DNA of 32,615 nt. It comes from Lewinellaceae bacterium (GTDB taxonomy: Bacteria > Bacteroidota > Bacteroidia > Chitinophagales > Saprospiraceae). The translations under genes were made by a program, and so were the position numbers. How positions within the stretch are numbered: position 1 is the stretch's first letter; every line of letters begins with the position of its first letter. The stretch covers positions 1 to 32,615 of the forward strand of contig CANHEE010000022.1 in assembly GCA_947459655.1 (NCBI GenBank). Direction: 5' to 3'. The notes below the pieces were generated by a model. The model worked only from the letters and a program-made list of their open reading frames with translations. It was not told where the DNA came from and did no database searches. Below are positions 24,630-32,615 of the stretch, in pieces.

Positions 24630-27449
24630 ATGAGGAAAATACTGCTTATTTCATGTGTGCTTCTTTCCAGCTTTGTTTCTTCTGTACTTGCCCAGACCAT
24701 TCAGAATCCGGTGGTACAACAGCAGATTCAGGTTGAGCTGCAGAAAAGGGGACTCAATCAGACTGAGGTCGATGCCCGTCTGAAAGAAAAGGGTATCGAT
24801 GTAACCAATATCAAGCCTGAAGATGTTCCCCGTCTGGAAGCTCAGATTCAGGCAGTCCTGAAGGAAATGGAGGCCGAAAAACTGGGTAAGAAATCAAAAA
24901 CAAAAGTGGACGATGGCGAAGCAGAAAACATTGATGTTTCCGAGCCGGAACCATTTGAGGATAAAAACAAGGATGTAAAAGTAGGTGCTCAACGCAAAGT
25001 TCAGACTAGAGGAGGAACAGACCTCAAGGTTGACGAAATTAGTAAAGCCATCAAAAGTGGTGAATCTGTTGATGTTGCCATTGCCGAAAAACTGGATGAG
25101 TCCAAGGAAACATCTGTGCTTGCTCCAGTCTATGGTATGCAGCTTTTTCGTAACAAGAGCATAAAGGTTTTCCGCAATGTCGATGATGTAAAGGCTGCCG
25201 ACAATTATGTACTTGGTGTAGGCGACCAGCTTGCGGTATCCATATGGGGCGTTGCAGAATATGAGGGTGTGCTGACCATCAACAAGGAAGGGTACGTCCA
25301 ACCCGATAGAATGCCCCGAATCTATCTTCGCGGAGTGACATACGGCAAGGCAAAGGAAATTCTCAAGGCTAAATTTGGACAATACTATCCTGTCAACAGC
25401 GAGCGATTTTCAGTAACAGTTAATTACAAGCGCACGCTCACAGTGAATATTTATGGGGAAGTGTTTACTCCCGGTGGGTACACCCTTCCTGCCACAAATA
25501 CCGCTTTCAATGCACTGGTCGCTGCAGGTGGACCGAGTGATATGGGATCCGTACGTCGTATACAGTTGCTGCGTGAAGGAGCCAAACCACGGACCATTGA
25601 CGTATATGAATTCATGAATGACCCGAGTATCAGAGACAAGTATTATCTGGAAGACAATGACATCATACATGTACCAATAGCAGACCGTATTGTGACAATC
25701 GAAGGAGCAGTAAAAAGACCATACAGTTATGAACTGCTACCGGGAGAAAACCTTGAGAAACTCATCGACTTTGCAGGTTCTCTTGCCGACAGCGCCTACA
25801 CTGACATCATTCAGATAAAACGCTATGTAAACAACAAACAGGTTCTTCTAGATGTCAAATACAGGGAACTGAGGGAAAGCAAAAAGGACTTTGAGTTGAT
25901 GTCCGGAGATATCGTAATGGTAAACAAAGTCAGTAAAATTTATGATAATTTTGTTTCCATTTCCGGAGCGGTTGATTTTCCAAAATCTTATGAGCTTTCC
26001 GGCGGAATGAAAATTTCAGATCTTGTTGGTAAAGCTGTTCTGAGTAAAAACGCTCGACGCGACGTTGCATTTCTGCAGAGAACCAACCTTGACGGTACAT
26101 TTAGCTACACGCGAATTAATCTAGAAGAGATACTTTCAGGCAAACTGCCTGAAAACAATCTTGAGCTGAGGTCTAAAGACAAGCTGATTATTTATGGACT
26201 TGAAAAATATGCCGACAGATACAGCATCAATATCACCGGCGCTGTTCGTTTGCCGCAACGATATCCATTTGATTCGAGCAAGCAATTGAAAGTAGAAGAC
26301 GCTCTTTTGCTCGCTGGCGGACTGAAGCCAGATGCAAGTGATGTAGCCTACGTGATGAGGAGAAAATTGGATGATCCGATGTCGAGGGAATACATAAGGG
26401 TGAATTTGAAAAATATGTTGATCAACAAAGCCTCATCAGACAATTTTTACCTGCAGCCCTCAGATAGTCTTTTTGTTCTCAGTAAAAGCAGTTTCAAGGA
26501 TATATTTCAAATCAGGGTTAGCGGAGCAGTTCGGAATCCTGGTGATTACCAGTATGATTCCTCTCTTAAGTTGAAAGATGTTCTGACCCTTTGCGGTGGA
26601 CTTCAGCTTCAGGGAGCTTCCAATAGAATAGAGATCAGTCGGGTAGAAATGCGGAACAACGCCCCGACCCGCGTTATTGTTCAAACTGTTTCGGTAGACG
26701 AAAATTATGAGTCTGAGAACGGTGATGTTCAGCTGCTTCCGTTTGATCAAATTGTCGTTAGGACCATTCCGGAGTTTTCGTTTCAGAAAAGTGTAACGCT
26801 ACAGGGAGAAGTTATGTATCCGGGTACTTATGTTTTGACAAACAAGAACGAAACGCTGAGAAATCTGATTGATCGCGCTGGGGGACTTACAGAGGAGGCT
26901 TTCCTGAAAGGCTCACAGTTGTATAGGGTAAAGGATGAAGTTGGTTTTATCGTCATGAATCTGGAAAGTGCGATGAAAGATGACAAATCAAAATACAACT
27001 ACATTATGGTTGAAAATGATGTGGTTACCATACCAAAAATCAGGGACTTTGTTACCATTGAGGGAGCGACCAACGCCAGAGATTTATTTGTGGGAACCGT
27101 GGCAGCAACGGGTAAACTGGCAGTTCCGTTTCACAAGGGGAGGAGAGCGAATTACTACGTTAACAACTATACCGGTGGATTTTCAAAAAATGCATCAAAG
27201 ACGGACATTACTGTTTTGTATCCTAATGGGAGTATAAAAGGAACAGTTCATCTGGGTTTATTTAAGATCTATCCCCATCCTACCAAAGGGTCAACAATCA
27301 AAGTTGGTTACCGGGAGGCACTTACTGACAATAAGTCAAAAGGTGATAAGAAGGAAAAAGTTGAATGGGAGAAGCTATTTTCCAGTACCATAGCACAGGC
27401 ATCAGGTATCCTTACCCTTATCCTACTTGCTCAGCAATTGTCGAAATAA
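24630..27449 (+). CDS. Large polysaccharide-export-type protein with about seven SLBB repeats
   Basis: This is a 939-residue envelope protein of the Wza/Poly_export family. Its signal peptide ends SVLAQ with no lipobox, unlike Wza. Residues about 25-160 are a charged helical region (QKRGLNQTEVDARLKEKGID). The Poly_export core is YVLGVGDQLAVSIWG and following (about 193-267). SLBB repeats then begin near 272, 354, 442, 533, 627 and 721 (for example VNIYGEVFTPGGYTL and VSGAVRNPGDYQY), with a degenerate seventh near 807. A C-terminal hydrophobic helix (ASGILTLILLAQQL) may cross the outer membrane. I used the ATG at 24630 rather than an in-frame TTG. It probably forms the outer-membrane exit for a polysaccharide; no Wzc, polymerase or flippase is in the window. 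Confidence 0.85.
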   Translation: MRKILLISCVLLSSFVSSVLAQTIQNPVVQQQIQVELQKRGLNQTEVDARLKEKGIDVTNIKPEDVPRLEAQIQAVLKEMEAEKLGKKSKTKVDDGEAENIDVSEPEPFEDKNKDVKVGAQRKVQTRGGTDLKVDEISKAIKSGESVDVAIAEKLDESKETSVLAPVYGMQLFRNKSIKVFRNVDDVKAADNYVLGVGDQLAVSIWGVAEYEGVLTINKEGYVQPDRMPRIYLRGVTYGKAKEILKAKFGQYYPVNSERFSVTVNYKRTLTVNIYGEVFTPGGYTLPATNTAFNALVAAGGPSDMGSVRRIQLLREGAKPRTIDVYEFMNDPSIRDKYYLEDNDIIHVPIADRIVTIEGAVKRPYSYELLPGENLEKLIDFAGSLADSAYTDIIQIKRYVNNKQVLLDVKYRELRESKKDFELMSGDIVMVNKVSKIYDNFVSISGAVDFPKSYELSGGMKISDLVGKAVLSKNARRDVAFLQRTNLDGTFSYTRINLEEILSGKLPENNLELRSKDKLIIYGLEKYADRYSINITGAVRLPQRYPFDSSKQLKVEDALLLAGGLKPDASDVAYVMRRKLDDPMSREYIRVNLKNMLINKASSDNFYLQPSDSLFVLSKSSFKDIFQIRVSGAVRNPGDYQYDSSLKLKDVLTLCGGLQLQGASNRIEISRVEMRNNAPTRVIVQTVSVDENYESENGDVQLLPFDQIVVRTIPEFSFQKSVTLQGEVMYPGTYVLTNKNETLRNLIDRAGGLTEEAFLKGSQLYRVKDEVGFIVMNLESAMKDDKSKYNYIMVENDVVTIPKIRDFVTIEGATNARDLFVGTVAATGKLAVPFHKGRRANYYVNNYTGGFSKNASKTDITVLYPNGSIKGTVHLGLFKIYPHPTKGSTIKVGYREALTDNKSKGDKKEKVEWEKLFSSTIAQASGILTLILLAQQLSK

Positions 27450-27485
27450 TTTTTTAAAAGTTATCAAATAAAATCAAACTGAAAC

Positions 27486-28688
27486 ATGTCAAAAATATTG
27501 ATTATCGGTGCAGGAGGTGTCGGACAGGTGGTTGTGCACAAATGTGCCCAGCATCCTGAGGTATTTTCTAAAATAATGCTTGCGAGTCGTACAAAGTCAA
27601 AGTGTGACCGCATTGCTGAGGATGTTGAAAAGAGGTATGGCAGAAAGATCAAAACTGCAAAAATTGATGCAGATGATGTACCTCAGCTGGTTAAACTAAT
27701 TCAAAAGTTCAAACCGAAAATGGTGCTGAATGTTGCGCTTCCATATCAGGATCTCACTATAATGGACGCTTGTCTCGCAACGGGAGTTCACTATTTGGAT
27801 ACGGCCAATTACGAGCCAAAAGATGTTGCAAAATTTGAATATTCCTGGCAGTGGGCCTACCATGACCGCTTCAAAAAAGCCGGTCTAATGGCAGTATTGG
27901 GTTGCGGATTTGACCCGGGAGTTACCAATGTTTACACCGCGTATGCTGCCCGTCATCATTTTGATGAAATACACTATCTTGATATTGTTGACGCTAATGC
28001 AGGTGACCACGGAAAAGCATTTGCGACCAACTTTAATCCTGAAATCAACATCAGGGAGATTACGCAACCTGGCAGATACTTTGAAAATGGTAAGTGGGTG
28101 GAAATTCCGCCTCATTCAATTATGAAACCGCTGAATTACCCTGAAATCGGTCCCAAAAATTCATATGTCATTTTCCATGAGGAACTTGAATCACTTGTGA
28201 AGCATTTTCCTACGCTGAAAAGAGCCCGTTTCTGGATGACTTTTGGTGATGAATACCTCACACACCTTCGGGTAATCCAGAATATTGGCATGGCAGGCAT
28301 AGAACCGGTAACTTTCAAAGGAAAGAAGATTGTACCGCTGGAATTTCTTAAGGCTGTATTGCCTGATCCCGGCGATTTGGGTGAAAACTACACCGGCTGG
28401 ACATCCATAGGATGCCGCATCAGGGGTGTGAAAAACGGAAAGGAAGTAACGTACTATGTTTACAACAACTGCAGTCACGAAGCAGCTTATCGAGAAACAG
28501 GTACGCAGGGTGTGAGTTATACAACAGGTGTGCCGGCAATGATTGGTGCGATGATGATGCTCACCGGAGAGTGGAAGGGTAGTGGAGTCTTTAATGTAGA
28601 ACAACTGAATCCTGATCCGTTCATGGCCAAGTTGAATGAATATGGTTTACCATGGCATGAAATACATAATGGTGATCTTGAATTGTAA
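27486..28688 (+). CDS. Saccharopine-dehydrogenase-family enzyme, carboxynorspermidine dehydrogenase type
   Basis: This 400-residue cytoplasmic oxidoreductase starts with the Rossmann motif IIGAGGVGQVV (residues 6-16). LNVALPYQDLTIMDACLATGVHYLDTANYE and LGCGFDPGVTNVY are typical of the LYS9-like group that includes carboxynorspermidine (carboxyspermidine) synthase. That enzyme condenses a diamine with aspartate semialdehyde using NADPH, to make norspermidine or spermidine by an alternative route. The decarboxylase partner is not in the window, so the substrate is uncertain; saccharopine dehydrogenase is the alternative. It lies 36 bp after the SLBB gene and is followed by a strong terminator. 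Confidence 0.8.
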   Translation: MSKILIIGAGGVGQVVVHKCAQHPEVFSKIMLASRTKSKCDRIAEDVEKRYGRKIKTAKIDADDVPQLVKLIQKFKPKMVLNVALPYQDLTIMDACLATGVHYLDTANYEPKDVAKFEYSWQWAYHDRFKKAGLMAVLGCGFDPGVTNVYTAYAARHHFDEIHYLDIVDANAGDHGKAFATNFNPEINIREITQPGRYFENGKWVEIPPHSIMKPLNYPEIGPKNSYVIFHEELESLVKHFPTLKRARFWMTFGDEYLTHLRVIQNIGMAGIEPVTFKGKKIVPLEFLKAVLPDPGDLGENYTGWTSIGCRIRGVKNGKEVTYYVYNNCSHEAAYRETGTQGVSYTTGVPAMIGAMMMLTGEWKGSGVFNVEQLNPDPFMAKLNEYGLPWHEIHNGDLEL

Positions 28689-28709
28689 TCTTCGATTCTA
28701 CATTATGAT

Positions 28710-28760
28710 ATAAACGAAAGTTGCCCTTCATCTACCGGACGAAGGGCAACTTTCGTTTAT
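28710..28760. terminator. Bidirectional terminator with a 20-bp perfect stem
   Basis: The arms at 28710-28729 and 28741-28760 are exact reverse complements (20 bp), with an 11-nt loop. The plus strand continues into TTTG. It lies between two convergent genes (stops at 28688 and 28777) and can serve both. Confidence 0.92.
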
Positions 28761-28776
28761 TTTGTATGTACTGAAT

Positions 28777-29235
28777 TTACCAGGTCATGTCATCATCGTG
28801 GTCTTTGAGGTCTTCCGGTTTTTCGGAATTGTTCTCTGCGTTGTTTTCCACGTCGCTTTCAGAATTGTCATCAAACTCACCTCTGGCCTTGCGCTCTTCC
28901 CATTCCTGCTGACGTCTTTCGAATTCTTCGTAATCGTACTCAGGCATCAAATCTGTCTTGATGAGATTTACAACACTTTCGAGTTCTTTCATGAAACGGT
29001 TAAAATCTTCTTTGTACAGAAAAATCTTATGTCGCTCAAAACTTCCGTTTAGCTTTTTTGTGCTTTCAGTTATGGTGAGATAGTGGTCATTTCCCAACGT
29101 TCGGCGAACGTCAAGGAAATAGGTGCGGCGCTTTCCTGCCCTGACCTTTGTAGAATGTACAAGATCGTGCTGAGGAGCCTGGGAACGATCTTTCCTATAC
29201 GGACCCTTGTTGTAATCTTTGTCCCTGTGTTCCAC
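28777..29235 (-). CDS. PUR-domain (DUF3276) nucleic-acid-binding protein with acidic tail
   Basis: This 152-residue protein has one PUR-alpha-type domain at about residues 25-100: STKVRAGKRRTYFLDVRRT, then DHYLTITESTKK and FERHKIFLYKEDFNRFMKEL. This family (DUF3276) includes the Borrelia nucleic-acid-binding regulator BpuR; members bind single-stranded DNA or RNA. The N-terminus is very basic and polar, while residues about 101-152 are a strongly acidic, Asn/Glu-rich tail. The start is GTG at 29235: the codon before it is TAA and there is no internal ATG before the domain. A -7 element lies 50 nt upstream. Confidence 0.85.
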   Translation of the reverse strand: MEHRDKDYNKGPYRKDRSQAPQHDLVHSTKVRAGKRRTYFLDVRRTLGNDHYLTITESTKKLNGSFERHKIFLYKEDFNRFMKELESVVNLIKTDLMPEYDYEEFERRQQEWEERKARGEFDDNSESDVENNAENNSEKPEDLKDHDDDMTW

Positions 29236-29284
29236 TTAAAAGATTTTGTATAATAATATTAGTAGAATATTGATATTGTCAATA

Positions 29285-29292
29285 CAAAAGTA
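29285..29292 (-). promoter_or_regulatory. -7 element (TACTTTTG) for the PUR-domain gene
   Basis: The minus strand reads TACTTTTG, an exact TAnnTTTG, 50 nt before the GTG start at 29235. A -33 TTTG at normal spacing is not seen. Confidence 0.5.
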
Positions 29293-29355
29293 AATATAAG
29301 TTTGAGAAATAAAAATAATTACAAAAAAAATAACTCCGTAGCAGGGCAGCACAAA

Positions 29356-29387
29356 AAAAACGCTTTGAAGGGCATCAAAGCGTTTTT
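29356..29387 (-). terminator. Terminator after the response regulator
   Basis: A 13-bp stem (AAAAACGCTTTGA, 29356-29368, with TCAAAGCGTTTTT, 29375-29387) and 6-nt loop is followed on the minus strand by a run of eight T. It begins 16 nt after the response-regulator stop. Confidence 0.88.
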
Positions 29388-29402
29388 ATGTGATGAATCA
29401 AA

Positions 29403-30086
29403 TCAAATGGAGAACTTGTAACCAATTCCCCTTATGGATTGAAAGTGTTTCGGATTGGCAGGGTCTTTCTCAAAGTACTTTCTGAATGACAGTATAAAGT
29501 TATCAATGGTTCTGGTTGATGGATAGACGTCATAGCCCCACACTGCCTGTAGAATCTGCTGCCTTGAAACGACCTCATTTTTGCGTTCGATCAGTAGTTT
29601 GAGTAGCATTGCTTCTTTTTTAGTCAGGATAAACTGCCCTGAGTTTTCAGAATGCACTTCGAAGGTGGTAAAATTTATCGTATTTCCACCAAAACTAAAG
29701 GTCTCTGCCACGTTTTCATGTGCTTTGATGCTTCTGCTGATTAGTTTTTGCACACGCAACTGCAATTCTTCCAGATTAAATGGTTTGGTCAGATAATCAT
29801 CCGCGCCACGTTTGAGTCCCTGTACCCTGTCTGCAGGAGTATCCTTTGCAGTTAGCATAATGATGGGTACCTCGCTGTTGTTCAGCCTTATTTGCTCTGC
29901 GAGTGAAAATCCGTCGATTTCCGGCATCATCACATCAAGTATAACCAAATCAAAATGCTCTCCCAGGAAGCGCTGAAGTCCTTTTTTACCATTGTTTGCG
30001 GTAACTACTTCGTAACCATCAAGCTCAAGATTTAGCTTCACAACTTCTCTGATGTTGTCTTCGTCATCTACAACCAGTATTCTCAT
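29403..30086 (-). CDS. OmpR/PhoB-family response regulator
   Basis: This is a 227-residue two-component transcription factor. The receiver domain (1-118) has the acidic pair Asp7-Asp8, the phosphoacceptor Asp51 (LVILDVMMPEIDG), Thr79 (MLTA) and Lys101 (LTKPF). The C-terminal winged helix (about 135-227) has LKLLIERKNEVVSRQQILQ, AVWGYDVYPSTRTIDNFI and IRGIGYKF. I chose the ATG at 30086 because MRILVVDDED is the usual start; the longer frame adds 13 unlikely residues. No histidine kinase lies in the window, so its partner is elsewhere. It sits 156 bp downstream of the OmpA-type gene on the same strand and ends at a terminator. Confidence 0.93.
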   Translation of the reverse strand: MRILVVDDEDNIREVVKLNLELDGYEVVTANNGKKGLQRFLGEHFDLVILDVMMPEIDGFSLAEQIRLNNSEVPIIMLTAKDTPADRVQGLKRGADDYLTKPFNLEELQLRVQKLISRSIKAHENVAETFSFGGNTINFTTFEVHSENSGQFILTKKEAMLLKLLIERKNEVVSRQQILQAVWGYDVYPSTRTIDNFILSFRKYFEKDPANPKHFQSIRGIGYKFSI

Positions 30087-30242
30087 TTCTATAATTCCTC
30101 TAATTTTGTTACGCCAAGTAAACATCCCAAGACAACCGAATGTTCATTTTGAATATTGCAGTTTTACGTGGTCATGACTTGAGGAACAGTGCTTTGTATT
30201 CCGGTCGTTCTCGATTTTATATTTTCTGCTATCTGTCGGATA

Positions 30243-32591
30243 TTAATCCCTGATGATAAAAGCCTGAATTTTACGGGCACGAAGTTGTTTGTACGTTGCC
30301 AGGGCATCCGGCAACATGGTCGATTCACTTATAACCACACGGTAAAATCGGATATCTTCCATGAATCTTACGGTAGCTAAATCGAAACCTTTGCTCTTCA
30401 ATTTTGAAAGATGGTTTAAAGCATTGTCTTCCTTTTGGAATGAACCAGCCACAACCAGGAAGTTTCCGTTGCCGGTTTTTCCTGAGATTTTAATCACATC
30501 ATCACCACTTACTTTCATGTCCTCTTCCTCATCCTCAATATGCACAACCTTGTCGTCTCTACCTGTACTGACTTCATTTGCACTAAGGTCTGCAAGATTC
30601 TTGCCGTATAATTTCTCTATAACACTTTCATCAAGATCATTTCCGCCTTTGCTGACTTTAACCTCTGTCCTTCTATTCACCTGGTGTTCTGCATCTGAAC
30701 AGGCTATTCCATCCTTGCAATGATTCCGGATTCTGGACTCACCATATCCGACAGCCTTAACACGGTTCCCGTCTATTCCATGATCTGTCAGGTATTTAAC
30801 CACGCTTTCTGCTCGGCGCTGCGATAGTTCCTGGTTGTATTCCGCTTTACCCCTGCAATCTGTGTGAGATGAGAGTTCAATTTCAACCTCAGGGTAAGTC
30901 TTCAAAATCGAAACCAGCGGATCAAGGTCTTTTTTCGCGTCAGGACGGAGGGTTGCATCATTGTAATTATAGTATACATTGCTCAGCTGAAAAACGCGAC
31001 CGGTAGGTAGTGGAGTGGTAATTTCGGCCATGACCATGTTTAGAGGGATATCGGTCGCAGATGCAGGCTCGTTCCCGGAATTGAACTTTACAGTAGCCGC
31101 AAGGTGATTATCTTTGGTCGCAGTGACAGAATAATTGGTGTTCGGCTTAACATTGAAGGAGTACTTACCAAAATTATCCGTTTTTATTTCCTGTACCTCA
31201 TTGCTGTTCTCTTCAGTTATGGTCATGGTGGCATTCGAAATGGCCTGGCCACGGTTGTTTTTCAGTGTGCCCGTGAGAGCGACGCTGTTGTCAGATACTT
31301 TTTCCAGCAACAACATCATTTCAGCGCGGTCGTCACTGATGTTCACAATGGTTTGCTTTGTCTTGTAGCCTTCTTTGGACAAGTTGATGAAATAATCTCC
31401 GTTTTTCAGGTTAACTATGATTTTCCCATCTGCACCTCTGGTAATTGGAATGCCCTCGCTGTTCACAATAGTTGTGAGTATGTTGGTACTGTCAGTGGAG
31501 GTCAGTTTTATGATATTACCCTCATTGTCAGTAACCTGGTCGCCAATTTCATATTCGCCGAGCGGACAGATTTTAATGCTTACCTCACTGAGGTCCGTTC
31601 CGTCGCTGTTATCGTTGATGAGTAAAACAATAGGCTTGTCCTGGTTCTTTTCAGGTTCTGTTCCAATTTTTTCGGGACTGGAGAAACTGTAAATATCATC
31701 TTCGCCCTTACCACCTGAGCGGTTGGAGGTGAAGTAACCATTTTTTCGTTCCAGGTCCAGAATGAAGCCAAAGTCATCAGCTTCAGAATTGAATGGCTTG
31801 CCAATATTTGCGGCCTCTTGAAATTCATCATTCAACATGACGCTGGAGAAAATGTCCAATCCTCCGAGTGAATTTTTTCCATCGCAGGCAAAATATAGCG
31901 TTCCGTCAGGATGGATGTAAGGGAAAACTTCATTTTTTTCAGAGTTTACATTCGGTCCAAGGTTCTCCGGTTCTCCCCATATTTCGCCAATCTTTTTGCT
32001 GACATAGAGATCCATCCCTCCATAGCCACCATCTTTGTTGCTGGCAAAAATGAGCATATTCCCGTCAACTGACAGGCTGGGATGCACGTATACAAACTCA
32101 ATATCATTGAAAGAAAGATCCGTGAGATTTGTCCACACGCCACCCTGAGAAACTGCACTTTGAATTTTCTGCTTCACCAGTCCATCTTTCGCCTTTATTT
32201 TTTTTCCGGTTGTGCTCTGGTTGTTGGTAGAAAAAAAGATGGTCTCATTGGTTCGGTCAAACGAGACCGGTCCATCGTTTAGGGCAGAAGTGATTTCTTT
32301 GGCAAAAATATCAGGGGCGTTCAGCATCCCTTCGGGCCCACGTCGGGAAATCATAATCGTTGAAGCCTTTTTGCCCTGCCTGAAATCAAAAGCTTTCTGT
32401 GCTTTTTTAGGGTCTGAGGAGATGAAAACGATACCATTTTCATAGAAAGCAGGACTATATTCCAGGTTTTTAGTGTTTATAGTGCTCTCATTGTAGATGG
32501 TCACTTTTTCATTGTTCGGTATTTCACTTTGTGCCCAGCCGGACTGATGCAGGAATGCCACCGAAATGATTGTATAAATGGTGCGTTTCAT
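30243..32591 (-). CDS. Envelope protein with PD40 repeats, OmpA domain and C-terminal SPOR domain
   Basis: This 782-residue predicted periplasmic/outer-membrane protein has a signal peptide ending GWAQ (residue 21). Residues about 45-310 contain WD40-like PD40 repeats (HPSLSVDGNMLIFASNKDG, HPDGTLYFACDG, GYFTSNRSGGKGEDDIY). Residues about 435-505 are a carboxypeptidase-regulatory-like beta domain. Residues 535-646 form an OmpA peptidoglycan-binding domain, with Asp578 (HTDCRG) and Arg592/593 as the expected diaminopimelate contacts and a Cys pair at 625/631. Residues about 708-782 form a SPOR domain (FLVVAGSFQKEDNALNHL). PD40-OmpA proteins in this phylum include type IX secretion components such as PorE; the SPOR end is an extra. 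The gene starts 24 bp from the window edge. Confidence 0.88.
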   Translation of the reverse strand: MKRTIYTIISVAFLHQSGWAQSEIPNNEKVTIYNESTINTKNLEYSPAFYENGIVFISSDPKKAQKAFDFRQGKKASTIMISRRGPEGMLNAPDIFAKEITSALNDGPVSFDRTNETIFFSTNNQSTTGKKIKAKDGLVKQKIQSAVSQGGVWTNLTDLSFNDIEFVYVHPSLSVDGNMLIFASNKDGGYGGMDLYVSKKIGEIWGEPENLGPNVNSEKNEVFPYIHPDGTLYFACDGKNSLGGLDIFSSVMLNDEFQEAANIGKPFNSEADDFGFILDLERKNGYFTSNRSGGKGEDDIYSFSSPEKIGTEPEKNQDKPIVLLINDNSDGTDLSEVSIKICPLGEYEIGDQVTDNEGNIIKLTSTDSTNILTTIVNSEGIPITRGADGKIIVNLKNGDYFINLSKEGYKTKQTIVNISDDRAEMMLLLEKVSDNSVALTGTLKNNRGQAISNATMTITEENSNEVQEIKTDNFGKYSFNVKPNTNYSVTATKDNHLAATVKFNSGNEPASATDIPLNMVMAEITTPLPTGRVFQLSNVYYNYNDATLRPDAKKDLDPLVSILKTYPEVEIELSSHTDCRGKAEYNQELSQRRAESVVKYLTDHGIDGNRVKAVGYGESRIRNHCKDGIACSDAEHQVNRRTEVKVSKGGNDLDESVIEKLYGKNLADLSANEVSTGRDDKVVHIEDEEEDMKVSGDDVIKISGKTGNGNFLVVAGSFQKEDNALNHLSKLKSKGFDLATVRFMEDIRFYRVVISESTMLPDALATYKQLRARKIQAFIIRD

Positions 32592-32615
32592 ATCGAAAAA
32601 TATAATCTTTGAATA

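Overview
The window looks like chromosomal DNA from a member of the Bacteroidota. Three kinds of evidence support this. First, there are two kinds of type IX secretion cargo: a metalloprotease with a C-terminal sorting domain, and a 945-residue protein ending in a gliding-motility-associated (CHU_C) domain. Second, several families are typical of the phylum (DUF4293, DUF3276/PUR, DUF5777, DUF5723-like, FtsL-like, and MraY with a long insertion). Third, many genes are preceded by the Bacteroidota -7 element TAnnTTTG. A Saprospirales/Chitinophagales-like source is a guess from the gene mix. I see no phage, transposase, CRISPR array, rRNA or tRNA. Most of the window is core-genome-like.

Layout, left to right. 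1-519 (-) is the N-terminal part of malate dehydrogenase, cut by the window edge. 832-2433 (+) is a secreted M43-like protease. 2609-4203 (+) is a heptose-phosphate-type kinase overlapping endonuclease III. 4348-6686 (+) is a compact envelope cluster (haem-motif lipoprotein, OB-fold protein, YceI, DUF5777 barrel) closed by a strong terminator. 6842-9699 (+) is a large lipoprotein paired with a DUF5723-like barrel. 9760-10203 (-) is a DUF4293 membrane protein and 10310-10756 (+) an OsmC-type protein. 10757-11476 is gene-poor; it holds one candidate tiny membrane ORF, a palindrome and a possible small RNA unit. 11477-15663 (-) runs panC, panD, then the CHU_C protein. 15813-22077 (+) holds two unknown small genes followed by part of a dcw (division/cell wall) cluster: ftsL-like, PBP with PASTA, murE, mraY. 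lipB (-) converges on mraY. 22938-28688 (+) contains dTDP-glucose 4,6-dehydratase, an unknown secreted protein, a very large multi-SLBB export protein and a carboxynorspermidine-dehydrogenase-like enzyme, ending at a 20-bp perfect hairpin. 28777-32591 (-) has a PUR-domain protein, an OmpR-type response regulator and a PD40/OmpA/SPOR envelope protein.

Taken together, the window is dominated by cell-envelope work: peptidoglycan precursor synthesis and cross-linking (murE, mraY, PBP, FtsL), surface polysaccharide (dTDP-sugar, SLBB export), peptidoglycan anchoring (OmpA-SPOR) and type IX secreted proteins. Cofactor genes (panC, panD, lipB) and central metabolism (mdh) are interspersed. The least explained pieces are the 4348-6686 cluster, the 6842-9699 lipoprotein/barrel pair, the expanded SLBB protein and the 720-bp gene-poor stretch at 10757-11476. 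No claim here has been tested by database search; family names rest on motif recognition.
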